Positions 11,392 through 24,200 of a stretch of DNA of 64,000 nucleotides are shown piece by piece. The notes beneath the pieces were generated by a model. It searched no databases, was not told where the DNA came from, and worked only from the letters and a program-made list of their open reading frames with translations. The stretch is from Oryzias latipes. Taxonomy: Eukaryota; Chordata; Actinopteri; Beloniformes; Adrianichthyidae. Location of the stretch: positions 24,146,299 to 24,210,298 of the forward strand of contig NC_019875.2 of the NCBI RefSeq assembly GCF_002234675.1, in the 5' to 3' direction. The translations under genes were made by a program, and so were the position numbers. Position 1 is the stretch's first letter, and every line of letters starts with the position of its first letter.

Positions 11392-14300
11392 CTTTTCCCT
11401 CAGCTTAGAATCACTGTTGCACATACTTTACATTGTGTTCAATTTAACAGGATCTTTTTTTTCCTCTAATAAAACATCCAGTTTGACCTCCCCCTCATAT
11501 CAAACAAAACAAAAAAGCAGATTGTATTATACAAAAATGCAAACCAATTTTCACACAGTGAATTCTCTTACAAAGTCATAAAATGGCATTATAATGGCTA
11601 CATCCACATTGGAGGAAGATAATTCTAGACATTCCTTAATGGAGTATAATATACATATAAAAACTTTTCTTGTTGAAATCAAACCTGTACCTTAATTTAA
11701 GAGATATTTTACAAGGGATTCGTCATATAAAAAGCCATTTGTGAATTTTTCCCCAGGAAGTCCAGGAAAACACTGTGAGCCTTAAAGAGCAGTAACAGAG
11801 GTCAGTGGTCAAAGGCGACGGGAAAGGGGGTTCACTGTCTGGAAGAGGTGTAGGCCGCAGTTCCACTCAGAAACAAACAAATAAGACTGGAATACAGCTC
11901 CTTTTTCTTATTTACGCCATGCAGCCCTGTGAAAAGTAAACTACTTCTATCTTTTTTTATGACCACATGTGTACTTCAGATGAACACACACAACTTTGGG
12001 CTAAAGGTATTTCTATGCACTATTTCAAAATGGCATGTACACAGCTTTTTGCACAAACTGCCTCTGCCCCTTTTCTAAGCAGGTAAATAGCAGTGCGTTG
12101 CCATCCCTCTGAGGTCATTTCAACCCGATTTAAGGGCTAAAAGACCGCACACTCTCCCTTCACACAGCTGTGGTGAGCGTTCCTGTACATTACTGGGAGG
12201 AGATTCTCCTGAGCTAAAGGAATTTTAGTTTTAAGATGTGTAATCAGCTTTTCTGACGTTGGGGTTGACTTGCATATAGAAGAATTATTTAAATTATCAT
12301 AAATTAATTTAGCCAATTTATAATAATAAAGTCCTATTCCTTTAATTATATTTTATGGTAAGTTTTGGTAGAATCATTTTATCCAAACAAGAGAAATAAG
12401 AAAAAAAAAAAAAACCTTAAGCCATTTACCTCACTCAAGTCACTCTTAAAGCTGTCGACTATGAATAAATCCTGACGATGCATTAAAGACTTGCAGGTCA
12501 GTAAATATACTCAACTACTGCAAAACAAGCAAAAAACTAAATTTCACCCCTCCAAAAAAAAGAAAGTTGTATCATTGCCATTTCAGTTTAAATTTGTACT
12601 TTTTGAAAGGAGGAAAAGATCTTTTAGAGTCCACCTATGTTGTACTATTCGGAGTCCATGATTGTATTGATCTTCCCCTCCAAAGCCAGGTAGAATGGAA
12701 TGAAGCACTAAAGAAGGTTTTAGGACGACAACTTTAGCAGATTTTCTTCCTGTTCTTTTCTTGAGTCAGTTACTGGAAAACCCAAAACCTGCTTTCTATC
12801 TTCAACACTATCGACTGGTACAGCACACTTTCAAGGGAGTTAAGAAAAAAAAATAAAGAAAGCTGAATCAGGGTACAATTCTACAATACAGTCTAGCACA
12901 CACAAGATATCTCCATTTAAATTTTCTGAAGTTACAGATTTTGTCGTCTTTGAAATCATAGCCTATAAAGAACAACTTTGTTTGAACACAAAAGTAAGTG
13001 AACAACCATCAATAAACACAGAGGTCCTTCATCTTGAAAAGGATAAAGTCTGTGCTGGCAACCACTGGACAGAATACAAACACGCACACGGCAAATAAAA
13101 AAAAAAAAAAAAAAAAAGGATTCTAAGTAGAGATCATTTAATATAAATGCTGAGCGAGTAGAGTAAGAGGTGGCACGTTAATAGTGCTTTAGTATATTAA
13201 TGTATGAATACATACTTGTATGTATAAGTGAGCTGTGTACCTAAAAAATGTAGCAGAGCAGCCAAAGGCTTTAAGAGTAGATGGAAGTATGAAAGAAAAA
13301 AACATGAAAAAACAAAAAGGTAAAAATTTGCCATAATGATGGTGAAAAAACCATTGAGCACGTCAAACACAAAGATTTGTGTCTATTAAAAGTTACTCAT
13401 TGGTTGATAGAAAAAAAAAAAATGAGTCAGTTTCTGAGGGCCCTTTGTTTGACCAAATGACAGACTCAACGTTTAACTTTGTCTCATCTAGAGTCCATCT
13501 TCTAACCGTTTAATCACAAGGACTCCTTTGCTCTTAGCAGGTTTCCAAACTGTTTACAAAAAGGCAAAGAGCTCCATGTTGAGCATCGGCAGTAAACAAT
13601 TTATATTTAATGGAGAAAGAGCAAGAGTAAGTAATGATGGTGATGGTGACAGCACGTTACACAAAAAGCAAGGTTTTGTATAATACGTATAAATAAATGG
13701 TTTGGACATTTAAAGCACTGCAGTAAATCTGTTCGGAGCACACATAGCTTTGAAGATCTGGTTCTTTTTTTAATTTATTTTCCAGCTGCAAATATAAAAA
13801 AAGATGTAATGTGGTTTTCTGCACCGCCCAAAATCTTACTAATGTAAAACACAAGACCAAAAAAAAAGAAGTTTTAAACAATGCAACACCAATAAAGGCA
13901 ACTTCATAGAAGTTAGGAGGACATAAGACAAGATGATCCCAATGGGGAGGCTTTTTCATGTGGCCAGATTAGAAGCTCTGAGGAGGGAAATGATCAACTA
14001 TTGAAGCAAAGATCTGCTTTTTCTAACCCTGCAAATGCACATTTACTCAACAAAAAAAAAAACTTTGTAAAAATCAGACAATAAATTATGCATTTAAATG
14101 CAACACACGGAGGAAAACAGCTGGAAAAAGAAAAGAAAGATCACTTGTTTTTGAAGCTTTTGAAGTTTTGGTGACCATTTAAAAGCTTTGTAGTCACTCA
14201 TACAGCAGCTTTTTTGCATGAGGCACTTTTTTTTCCTTCTTTTTTTTTTTTTACTAATTCAGTGCTTTTTTTGTTCTCTCCCATCAAACGCACATTAAGG

Positions 14301-15205
14301 GCAAGAGAAATTCAGTGCATTGCCCAAGGACCCATGACCTGCCGAGGGTGAAGAATTCAACTACAGACCTTCTGATGAGCAAAGTGCACCACCTGAGCTG
14401 CAGCTACTCCAAATAATTATTTTACAAAAAAAATATATATATTAGGTTGGCATTTATTGTTTGCCGCAATCTTTAAAACAGAATGCTTTCATTAAATGTC
14501 CTAAATAAGAACAGATTGTGTTTTCATAAAAATGCAGGAATCAAAAAATTTTTTTACCGTGAGGAATGACCAAGTCCAACTCTTAAGACCCCCTAAAAAA
14601 TAAAACTGAATGTAGGTGGTACAGTCTGATGTTTCCCTCCTCAGAAATCTACGTCTGGAGAACCTCTAACGATTTTGGGGGCGAGTACGCAGCCATAGAT
14701 GTCGGTTCGTTCCTATAATACCTTTGTAGACCTTGTGATGGTTAGAAAAGTTCTGAGTATGTGACAGGACAATGCTAGTTAACTTGTGAATCGCTACATT
14801 TAACAGGTCACTCACAGGAAAACGTCTAAACCAAACCTAGCTAGTGAAGTCCGATACCTTTGCCACCTCTGTTGTGTTTCAAAAATGCAATGGCCATTTC
14901 TACTTAACACTGTCAGCATCACCATCATTTGTTTTCTCCTTGTATATCAATCACAAGCTTTGCTGATCTAATCCAATACAAAACAGTTAAAGAAAAGTAA
15001 CATACACAAATGTTGTCATATGCTCTGGTTTCCAGGCAAGGAAAGTCATTTAAAAAAAGCTCATTCACAGAACAAAAAAAAAGAAAATTCTTCACGGCAG
15101 ATACTGCTCATCTTCTAAATAGAACGGCTGTATGTGTCCTGCTTTTTAATTGACTTAACATTTGTGTATTCATAAAATCTGCATGTGTGTGTAAATGAGT
15201 ACTTC
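11392..15205 (-). other. rc3h1: rc3h1 3' untranslated region
   Basis: About 3.8 kb of AT-rich sequence between the rc3h1 stop codon and the first good reverse-strand AATAAA. No convincing coding exon on either strand. It holds a poly-A run near 13098-13118 and a SINE-derived segment at about 14285-14405. Long 3' UTRs are usual for Roquin genes. The extent is inferred, since no transcript is available. Confidence 0.6.
14285..14405 (-). mobile_element. tRNA-derived SINE fragment in rc3h1 3' UTR
   Basis: Read on the minus strand, it begins GTAGCTGCAGCTCAGGTGGT, continues with GTTGAATTC and then CCTTGGGCAATGCACTGAA. This resembles a very common fish SINE with an A-box-like head, a degraded B-box and a body with CCTTGGGCAAGACACTGAA. 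It lies in the same orientation as the host transcript. Divergence is high, so it is an old copy. Confidence 0.6.
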
Positions 15206-18200
15206 TTAAGAGCATGAATGGACACCATTTTTCTGCATTTCTGAACCAGCGGCATCTGGATCAGAACACAGGCTCAAAGCAGAAGTCTTGTTTGCCAGTG
15301 ACAGCATGGACCCGCCCATTGCACTTTCCTGCAAATTGCTGGAACCATTGGACACCTCGCTGAATTAGGAGGAGAAAAACATTCCAACAAGAACAAATAT
15401 GAGAAAAAATCAATAAAGAAAAATATATATTTATTATGTGAAGTATATTTTACACCTACCCAAGCGCCAGGGAAATTTCTTCCAGCTGAGTCTTGTGCTC
15501 TGGTTGTCCATTCTCTGCAGGCTTCATCTTGTACTGTTGAACATCATGGCTTACTTGGTTTTCCTGCTTTGTAAAACAGACAAAATTAACTTTCAGTATA
15601 TTTGCTTACAATATTCCCTTCAGCAAAGCTTGGATTTGCTCAACAAGCTCCTCCTACCATAGCCATCTCACGGGTTCTCTTGCCAATTTCTCTCTCCACC
15701 TGGTGGAGCTCCATGCTGAGTTGCTCACTGGAAACGGCTGCTGCACTAGCACCACCTGCTGGCCACTTGGGCTGTTGCTGTTGTGAGGGCATTGCTGCCT
15801 GGCCCTGGCTGGACTGTGCATTAGCTTCTCTCTGCAGGAGTAGAGAGTTACTAGCAGCCTGGAATAAAGGGGAAATAAGTGTGATGGGGTGCAATTTAAG
15901 AATCATGAGCAATATTTACAAGAAGTTCAAAATGTAATATCCATTTGATCCAATCAAGGCGACATCCCATGAAAATGTACTTACCCCCTCACAAACCTTT
16001 CTAAAAATGTTCAAAGAATGTCAGACTTCAGACTTATAGCTGTTGTTTGCTTTTTGAGTTGTAAAGATTTACACACCTCCATATTGTGCAACTGAGTCTG
16101 TTGGTTGATTTGCTGGTTAACCTGCTGAAGCTCAATCTTTAACTGTTCTCTGTCAGGGGCAAGGCTGTCAAGAAAAGGCAAAACAAAACAAAAAAAAAAA
16201 ACCTTTACTTTAGTTTTCAAACCCTTTTTAAGGTAAACATGTTTATTAGCAAAACTATTGAAACAACTAGTAACAGCAGACAGAAACAGCAGGCTCACCG
16301 GTCACTGAAATGTCCCTGAGAGGAGGTGGTTTGCTGAGGAGGGTATGACGGCCCACTCCATGTGCCATGACTCCCATATGAATATTCTGCTGTCAGCAAA
16401 GCAGTAAAATGAAAGCAATGAGAATTTTTTCAGGAGAAAGTTAAATTTTTTAGAGGGCAGAACCTCCTCGAAAGGCTCAGAAAAAAATCCTAAAAGTCCA
16501 GGAGTGTCATCAAAATTGTTTATGTACATCAAAGTTTTGGGTAATAGTTTTAATTTGTATATCTGTAAAACCAAAAAAAAAAAGGCTTCTCATTTTAATT
16601 CCAAAAAAATTCCAAAGATGAACGAATCTCCTTTAATATTGAGAACCAGTGAGGTTGTGAGAACTTAACATAAATATAATAGACCCAGAAACCAAAACAT
16701 TGATTATTTATCTACTGATGTATTTAATAATATTAATAATAATAATGGATTTGATCTATCTGCGCTTTTCCAGACGCTCAAAGCGCTTACAATGTGTCCA
16801 TTATTCATTCACTCCTCATGTATACTTAGTGATGGTTTTTATGCAAGAATCTCAGCACACAAATCTTCCAAGAGAATCCTGAAGGGGTTTCTGCATAGAG
16901 AATATGGTGGCAGCTCACCTCAAATCTTAGTTATTAATAAGACTTAGAAGGATTAAAACCACATCAACCGAATTGCCATTGATCTTAGTCACCAAACTTC
17001 ATATTCTCATTGTACGATGGACAGTGACAATAAAGCAAATCTAAATCTAATCTAATATTTCACAGTAACATACCTGACATAGCCATGTGTTTAGAGCTGG
17101 GATTCTGCGGGGTGGAGGCCATAGTCTGCACAGGGAAATTGGTCTGGTAACCTGTCTTTGAAGTGCGAGAGATGGCGCCAAAGCGCGACACAGTGGGCTG
17201 GGGTCCAAACGGGATAATAGGGTCGTCATCCTTTACTTCTGTGCCCCTCCGTGGAACGTCCAATGTTAGATCTCTAGAACCTTTTGCGTCCACATTCTGA
17301 CAAAGGAGAGGAGCGATGCAGACACAAGAGGTTACTGTGTGTAGGTCTGAAAGGGTGAAAAAACACCATTTGTGTTTTTCTTGCTCGTTTTTGTCAGAAC
17401 GTGTAAAAGGTCAATTCTAACTATACCATCAGGTAAAAACATGATAAAAAAAAATCACAAAGATTGAATCAAACTAGTTTCACAAACTGCAATACTCATT
17501 TAAGATGCAACATTTCCCATCTCTGATGTTGACAATTGGAGCATTTAAATCTGTATCAGCTCTTACCATCATGTCCATGGCAACAGTAACCATAACATCT
17601 TTGGGTTTGGCATCCTTTGTACCAATATATGAGCCTATAGTCTCACAAGACCAAGGGGAGTACTGGCCCGCATAGTCAGGCTCTCTGAATTTCATCATCG
17701 GTTTGGAGCCATCATCATGCAAACGCTGCAAAGACAAAAATATAAAAAACATTTTTACCTCAAAGCAAACATTTGTACATCCCAACAGCACAGTGAGTGA
17801 ATACTAAACTAAAGTTATCACTTCATTCATATTTGTGTGTGACCTGAAACAGTTTCTTGAATGACCTAAATGTGACTTTGCACCCACCTCTGTGGGGTAA
17901 TCACTGGGAAAGGTGTGGGAAAGAGTGGGCGAGGGGGCGAATGGCGGTGGGGAGATGACTTTCCTTTCCTCAAGCTGTGATATCAGCTCCCGCCGACGTT
18001 GATGCAGGTAGTCAAGGCTGGGCTGTGACGGCTAGGGTCAAACAAAAACAGAAAACATGACAATGAAGCTGTAGTTTGGTTTACAAAAAATAAAAATGAC
18101 TAAAGATAAACAGGCCTTACCTTGACAAAAGGCCTCATTGGGGGAGGCTGGGCTCCTGGTGCATAGTAGCCATCTGGTGGGTAGCGATCGCGGGCATTTG

Positions 18201-21200
18201 TCTCTTGGTGGTAGACGGAGCCGGACTGTCCTCCTGTGGGTGGGGCGACGTCTAGAGGTGCTGGACTCTGGATTCGGACATGGTCATCCCTCTGAGACGG
18301 ATAAGGCTGTGGGGGCTGTGGTGGGCGGCTGTAGGAACCGGGGTGATTTCTGTCATAGTGAGGGTGGGGATATGGGAAATGCTGGCTGGAGTGAGGGGGC
18401 TGATAGTTATGCTCTTGGTGGTTGTAGTTAGCATAAGGGTCTTGGTAAGGCAGTCCTGACTCATTCGGGGGAGGCGGGTTACGCATGAACTCCCCATGAA
18501 CATACTGTGGTGAAGGTTGGTATGGGTAACCTGAAGAAAGACAACAGTTGATATTAAAATCGCATTTCTAGGTGCAAAAATGACTTTTTGAACAGACAAT
18601 TTTCAATAATAAAATAATCTTTAATATAAAAAAGTGGACAGGTATGTTTAATTTAATATTTTTCTTATTTTTAACTGCCACGCATACATATATATATATA
18701 TATATATAGTTTATGTAATTTTTTGTCAGCTAGTTATTTTTTGACCTTTTCTTTTCCTTAGAATATCTAGTTTTTCTAAACACAACTTTGATTCTGTGAA
18801 AAATCTCTAAACTTTGGACGAGCCTGGAGTTCCCCATTCTTTTACTTTAGTAAACAATGAACTTGAGTCACACACATGCATGTCTTTATTTATTATTCTG
18901 TTATTGGAAGCACCAGCGGAAAAGATTATGTCACTGGTTTTCAGATAAAATATAAAAGGCTGATGACAAATCAAACAATGATAGACTACTGCGACTCATG
19001 CCTCTACTCAACTCATTTCTTCTCCTTTCCTTCCAGGTATTTTATGAAGTATTTCTTGGTGAGAGATTACATTTAGTCTTTTTCAGCTAAATGCTCTGAT
19101 CCTTTTTTCGATTCTTTTGTTTATTAGAAGCTGGCTGTAGATTTTCCCGTTTGAAAAGGAACAAGTATTTGGATGCGAGGCGAGTCTCTGAAGGTGCATA
19201 GCCGACTTCATTTCTGGCACACATATGACGACATATTTAGTCCTCGCAGTTGCAGTTACAAAGGAAATCCAATTTCTTTTTATACCGTTTTGGTGGTAAA
19301 ACACCAGAAAACGAAACAAAACTTGTGTTAAATGTCAGTATATAATTTTAAAAAAAGAGCAGAACTTGGATGGTAACCGTAGCAACTAACCACTAAGGGT
19401 AAGAACCACAAAACATAAATGTCAACATCCCATTTTTTCACTTGCTCAACCTTTTTTTTTTTAGAATAAATAGTAATGAATTCTTTTTATGGACTTACTT
19501 GGGGGGTAATGAGGGGGCTCATACTGAGAGGCAGGTGGTGGACGAGTGTCATAGCACATGTCAGGATGTCGCTGAGGATACACCGGCGAACCTCTGGCTA
19601 CCACAGGCATATGCTTTACCGTTGGGAGGTGATCTGCAGGCATCCGTGGGTGGCCCATTGCGTGAGGTGGGATCGGCATGTGACTTTTCGGTCCATGGCC
19701 CAGGCTAGAGTAATATTTAAATAAATTTGTGGGTTTTCTTACGCATTTAAATGAGACACACTTTGGCATATTCAAATACGCTGTCACTAAAAATCACTGT
19801 CAAAGTAATGAGAGGAAAATCAGCGCAGCTGGTATTTTCATTTTTTAAATATAAGAAATAACTCACGCATCTGGTGGTGATCCAGGGGCATTTGAACTTC
19901 TTCCATCCATCTTGAGGGGATCAGACAGAGTCTTATATGGGACATTGTCGGTGCCACGAGGAATAAGTTGGGGTAGATTTGGTGTCCCAGTGCCATTGGT
20001 GAGGGGGGAGGGCTTCCGAGTCACTCCTGCTTCGAGAGGAATCCCCTCGTCTGACATAAGCCCACCTGACCGGGCTGCCAGACGCTTATTCATTTTACGA
20101 TACCTAACAACAGAAAACACAAAATTAAATGTTGGACTGATGACAATAAATAAAAGAAAGAAATAAAACAAGAAATAAGAAAGAAATAAAAGAATAAAAG
20201 AAAGAATCCAGCATTATTGCTGTAGCAGTATCCTAGACTCACTTCTCCAGTTCTTCCTGAGAATGAGCAAAGGTACAGCTGGCTCCACGAGGACAGCCTC
20301 CCTTCTGCTTCATGTCACGACACATGTATGTCTTGTATTTGCTATGCTGAGGAGGCTGGAAGTAAATGAGTAACATCACACATGTTTACGACAGAGTAAG
20401 CATCTGTTGAATTAGGTTTTTGTTAGACTAATTGTATTCATCAACATGAGCACATGCAGCGAGTAAAACAATTAGACTAATTGTATTCATCAACATGAGC
20501 ACATGCAGCGAGTAAAACAAACCAGCAGTGGGGTCACCACCAAATCCAGCTTCTCTGAAAAACTACCGTAATTTCCGGACTACAAGCCGCTACTTTTTTC
20601 CTGCGCTTACAGCCCTGCGGCTCATTCAGTGACGCGGCTAATTTATGGATTTAATTAGCGGCAGCCATGTACGTAATTTCGAACTCAGTGAATAGTTTGA
20701 ATTCTTTATCTAACACCAAGCACAAGGCATTTATATTCAACACACCTCTAAGCAGCCAAACAGCATGGACTTGACTTCAGGTCTTAGACACTTCAGTCAT
20801 GGTTCAACAAAATGAAACACGCATGCCCAGCCGCATCCCAGAATCCTTTGGGGCCATTAGACCCAACGTGCACGTGATCGCCGCTACAATATGATGAAGC
20901 TTTCAAGTTAAAAGCAATCGTTAAAAGCAGCGTAAAAAAGTCCACCGTCACCAACGGGTTTGGAAAAGCCGGTTTGCTGCGTGACGGAGAGAACAGCGCA
21001 TGGAGTGAATTTACACTCCATTTACGGTTTCTAAGGAAACCGTAAAAGCGGAATTTTGCTTTGAAAAACTCACAGCCTCCGTGTGAGCTGGAGACATCTT
21101 CTCCTGCTGATTGAGCTGCGGGGCCGATGGCAGTCTGAAGGCTCCCACACGTAACAACGCACCCGCCCCTCATACACAAAACGTACAGTATTAAGTCCGA

Positions 21201-24200
21201 TTGCTTTGCACAGAAACGATTTGCTCCATCCACCGGCGCAACGGGGACGAAGTGCTCCTCCTTGAAGCCGCCCTGGCCAGAGGTGTCGGAGTAGATAGGA
21301 AGGGGAGACAAGGAGCGCGCGGGGCGGGAGCGGAGCGCAGAGGCGTCCGCGGAGTGCAGAGGCTTCTGAATTCTGACGCACACGCCGCACGCGCCGCACT
21401 GAGGCGCGCGTATCACGCTGAGGCGCGCGCTTTTCAGTCGCCGCTGTATTTTACCGGTGTGTTTTTTAACCAGTCCTGTTACTCCCATAACGCTGCCGCG
21501 ACACAAGCGGAAGGAGAGCTTTTCCCGTTCACCCCTCCATGCACTGCTGCTACTTGCTCATTCTTAAACACGTACAACAGTATGGCGAGCCGGGCATTGG
21601 CCCCGCCTTTAGCCCCTAAGACTCATGGGAAATGTGGAATCGCGGATGTAAATTTCCTCATCATAACTGAGGGATGTAATGTTGATTATATGGTTACTGT
21701 TTGTAATTTTATGTATGATACCTAGATTGTCAATAAGTTAAAAAAAATGAAATAAAAACACCATAACTGAGGAACTTGTGAACAGAATAGAGGTCCATGC
21801 TGTTTGACAGATGTCGATACTCAAATACGTGAGCCTGAGGCAAAGCTGGCACCACCCACAATGTGCTAATAAATTGCACTCACTCTGGGATGCTGGCCGT
21901 GATCTGTCAGGATGACAATATCGGCTAACACATGCGCGGCTTGTACTCTGACGCGGCTTGTGTATGTATAAAACTAATTAAACATGTGAAAATGGGTGGG
22001 TGCGTGCGCTTTGTAGTCCGGAATTTACGGTAATTAAGCTGCAAATACTAAAGATACACTGTTCCCTCTCTTTTTTCAACTTTTTTTCTTTGCAATGTTT
22101 CTTGTTTTTGCTTTTTTCTTTCACAGCACACTGTGAACGTGTCCTTCTGACATTCTTAATCCATCTTCTCTGTGCCATGTCTCATGTACAGAATACCTTC
22201 AATTTGCTAAATGTATATAAACCTTTGCTTTTGAGCAAATATTTTCATTCTATAAACACTGGACATATTTTTCTACAAAGCTTTGAACTTTCAAGAGTTT
22301 AAACAAAAGAGAAAAGTGTGAAAAAAAGCGTGAAAATGTTAATGTATGTTCTAAGAAAAGCATATAAAGTGTGTAGTGAGGAGTTTTATAGCCTTAAAAC
22401 ATCTGGACTCCAACTTTAAGGATTTCACCATTTGCAGGTCCTTTTTACAACATAACCCTGCGATAAATGAACGAACACTGACCTTCATTCCTGAAGATCC
22501 CATAATTTACTACAGCATCCATCTATACATCAGGTTGTAAAAATAATTATATTTCAATGTAACCGTTTTTTAGGTTTAAAAGCCAATATTTGTTTTAATG
22601 AAATCATTCTGCCGACATATTTGTTTTGTTAAGACTTCCAGATTTGATGGACAGCCACAAGAAGAACAACTATTTTTAAAGGGAGCTTTTGGCAACAGCT
22701 GACAAACTTTATCATTTGTGAAACATATTTAGTGGAAGCAGTGTGTTGATTCTCCAAAAGTCAACTTAACACATTGCCAATTGTTTTGCCCAAGATGCTG
22801 GTATTCAAGGAAAAGAAATTACTTAAAAAAAATGACTATTTAAACATGAATAGCGTTCGACCTTTTAGATCAAAAATCCAGATCCATCCATCTGACAGCG
22901 TTTCAATATTCTTTTGCAGTGTGCAGTCACTCAAACACTGACCTGTTGAGGGTCAGCTCCCTTCTTGCTGTGGTTCTGGATAAAGTCAACTAGCCCGTGT
23001 ACCACTGTTTTCACTGCTACAAGCCCTTTCTCTAGCTGCTCCCACGTAGGAGGAGGAGCATCTAAAAAAAATTAAAATAAATCAGAATCAATCAGTTAGA
23101 AACCACTCAAAGTCTGCATTATGTCATGTAATTCCTTGAACTGGCATGCTCTTGCTTCACTGTGTAACACAAATTTATAAAAAAAAATAGTTTTCTAACC
23201 CGGGCTGGGGTCGATGTTTGCCAGCAGTTCCAAGTGGGGCCGCAGCCTGTTCAGGTTGGCTGGGTCTCCGGTCCTCTGCAGTGCAATTGTCAACTCCTGG
23301 ACACTTTGGGCAAAAGATGCTGGGGTCTGCAGCTAAATGAGAACCAATTAAGTACAGAAAATGCAAAACAAAAAAAACTACAAGTGTAGCAAAACAGGCA
23401 TATCTATGATGTATTTTGAAATAAACTGAATGCAAAATCAAACTGTTGTGTACCTTATCTATTATAGACTGCATGTGAGACTTGTGAGATTGATCTCCAT
23501 ATAACAGAGAAGACCACTGGTCAGGTGCTATGCGTAATCCACCTTCCATGGCAATCTGTACGATCTGAGAGTCGTGCTCACGTCTTAGAGCCTCGTAAGT
23601 ACGAAACTCTTCTTTCAGCTGCATCAAAGATGAATCTTCATCACGTTTGGTGACCTAAAGGGCCAAAACAGACAACTCTGTTCAACGCTTAAAGAAATTA
23701 TTTAATGACATGATTACTGAAACATTTATCTCAACACCAAGACAGAATGATTTTATTTGTCCAATATTTAAAAAAAAGAGACATTCGTTTAGTTGACGGA
23801 TGGAGACGTACCTTAAAGCAGGAAGCCCTGTAAAGGAGCTGTACCACGTGGCCTATGCTAGTTTTAGAGGCCTGAGGGAAGCGAGGCTCCAGCCTCTGGA
23901 CCACAAACAGAACCAACACTTTCCTGGACAAAGCAGAACCGTCTTCTAAAGCAAGGAGGACCAACTTAAGAGCTTCCTCTTGCATTGCTATGGGAGGAGA
24001 AATCCACAATAAAGATGTTACATGGCGAAAGACTTAAGGAAAAAAAAAAATCTTTAAAAAAATTATTAATTACATGCACAGTCGCATTCCCGGTTAAACT
24101 TCAGAAATTTTTAAAAAAATTACCTGGACCTAAGAACTGACATCCCCGAGCACGAACAGCTGCCCAAAGGTTGGAAGAGAGTTGCTGTGGATTCTGGTGC

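Noticed and set aside
18876-19076. 66-codon plus-strand frame in an rc3h1 intron
   Set aside because: It lies between two well-supported minus-strand exons, is AT-rich and has no recognisable domain.
20793-21506. 237-codon minus-strand open frame and an overlapping plus-strand frame
   Set aside because: They lie inside a TIR-bounded, GC-rich repeat, match no family I know, and cover each other on both strands as composition-driven frames do.
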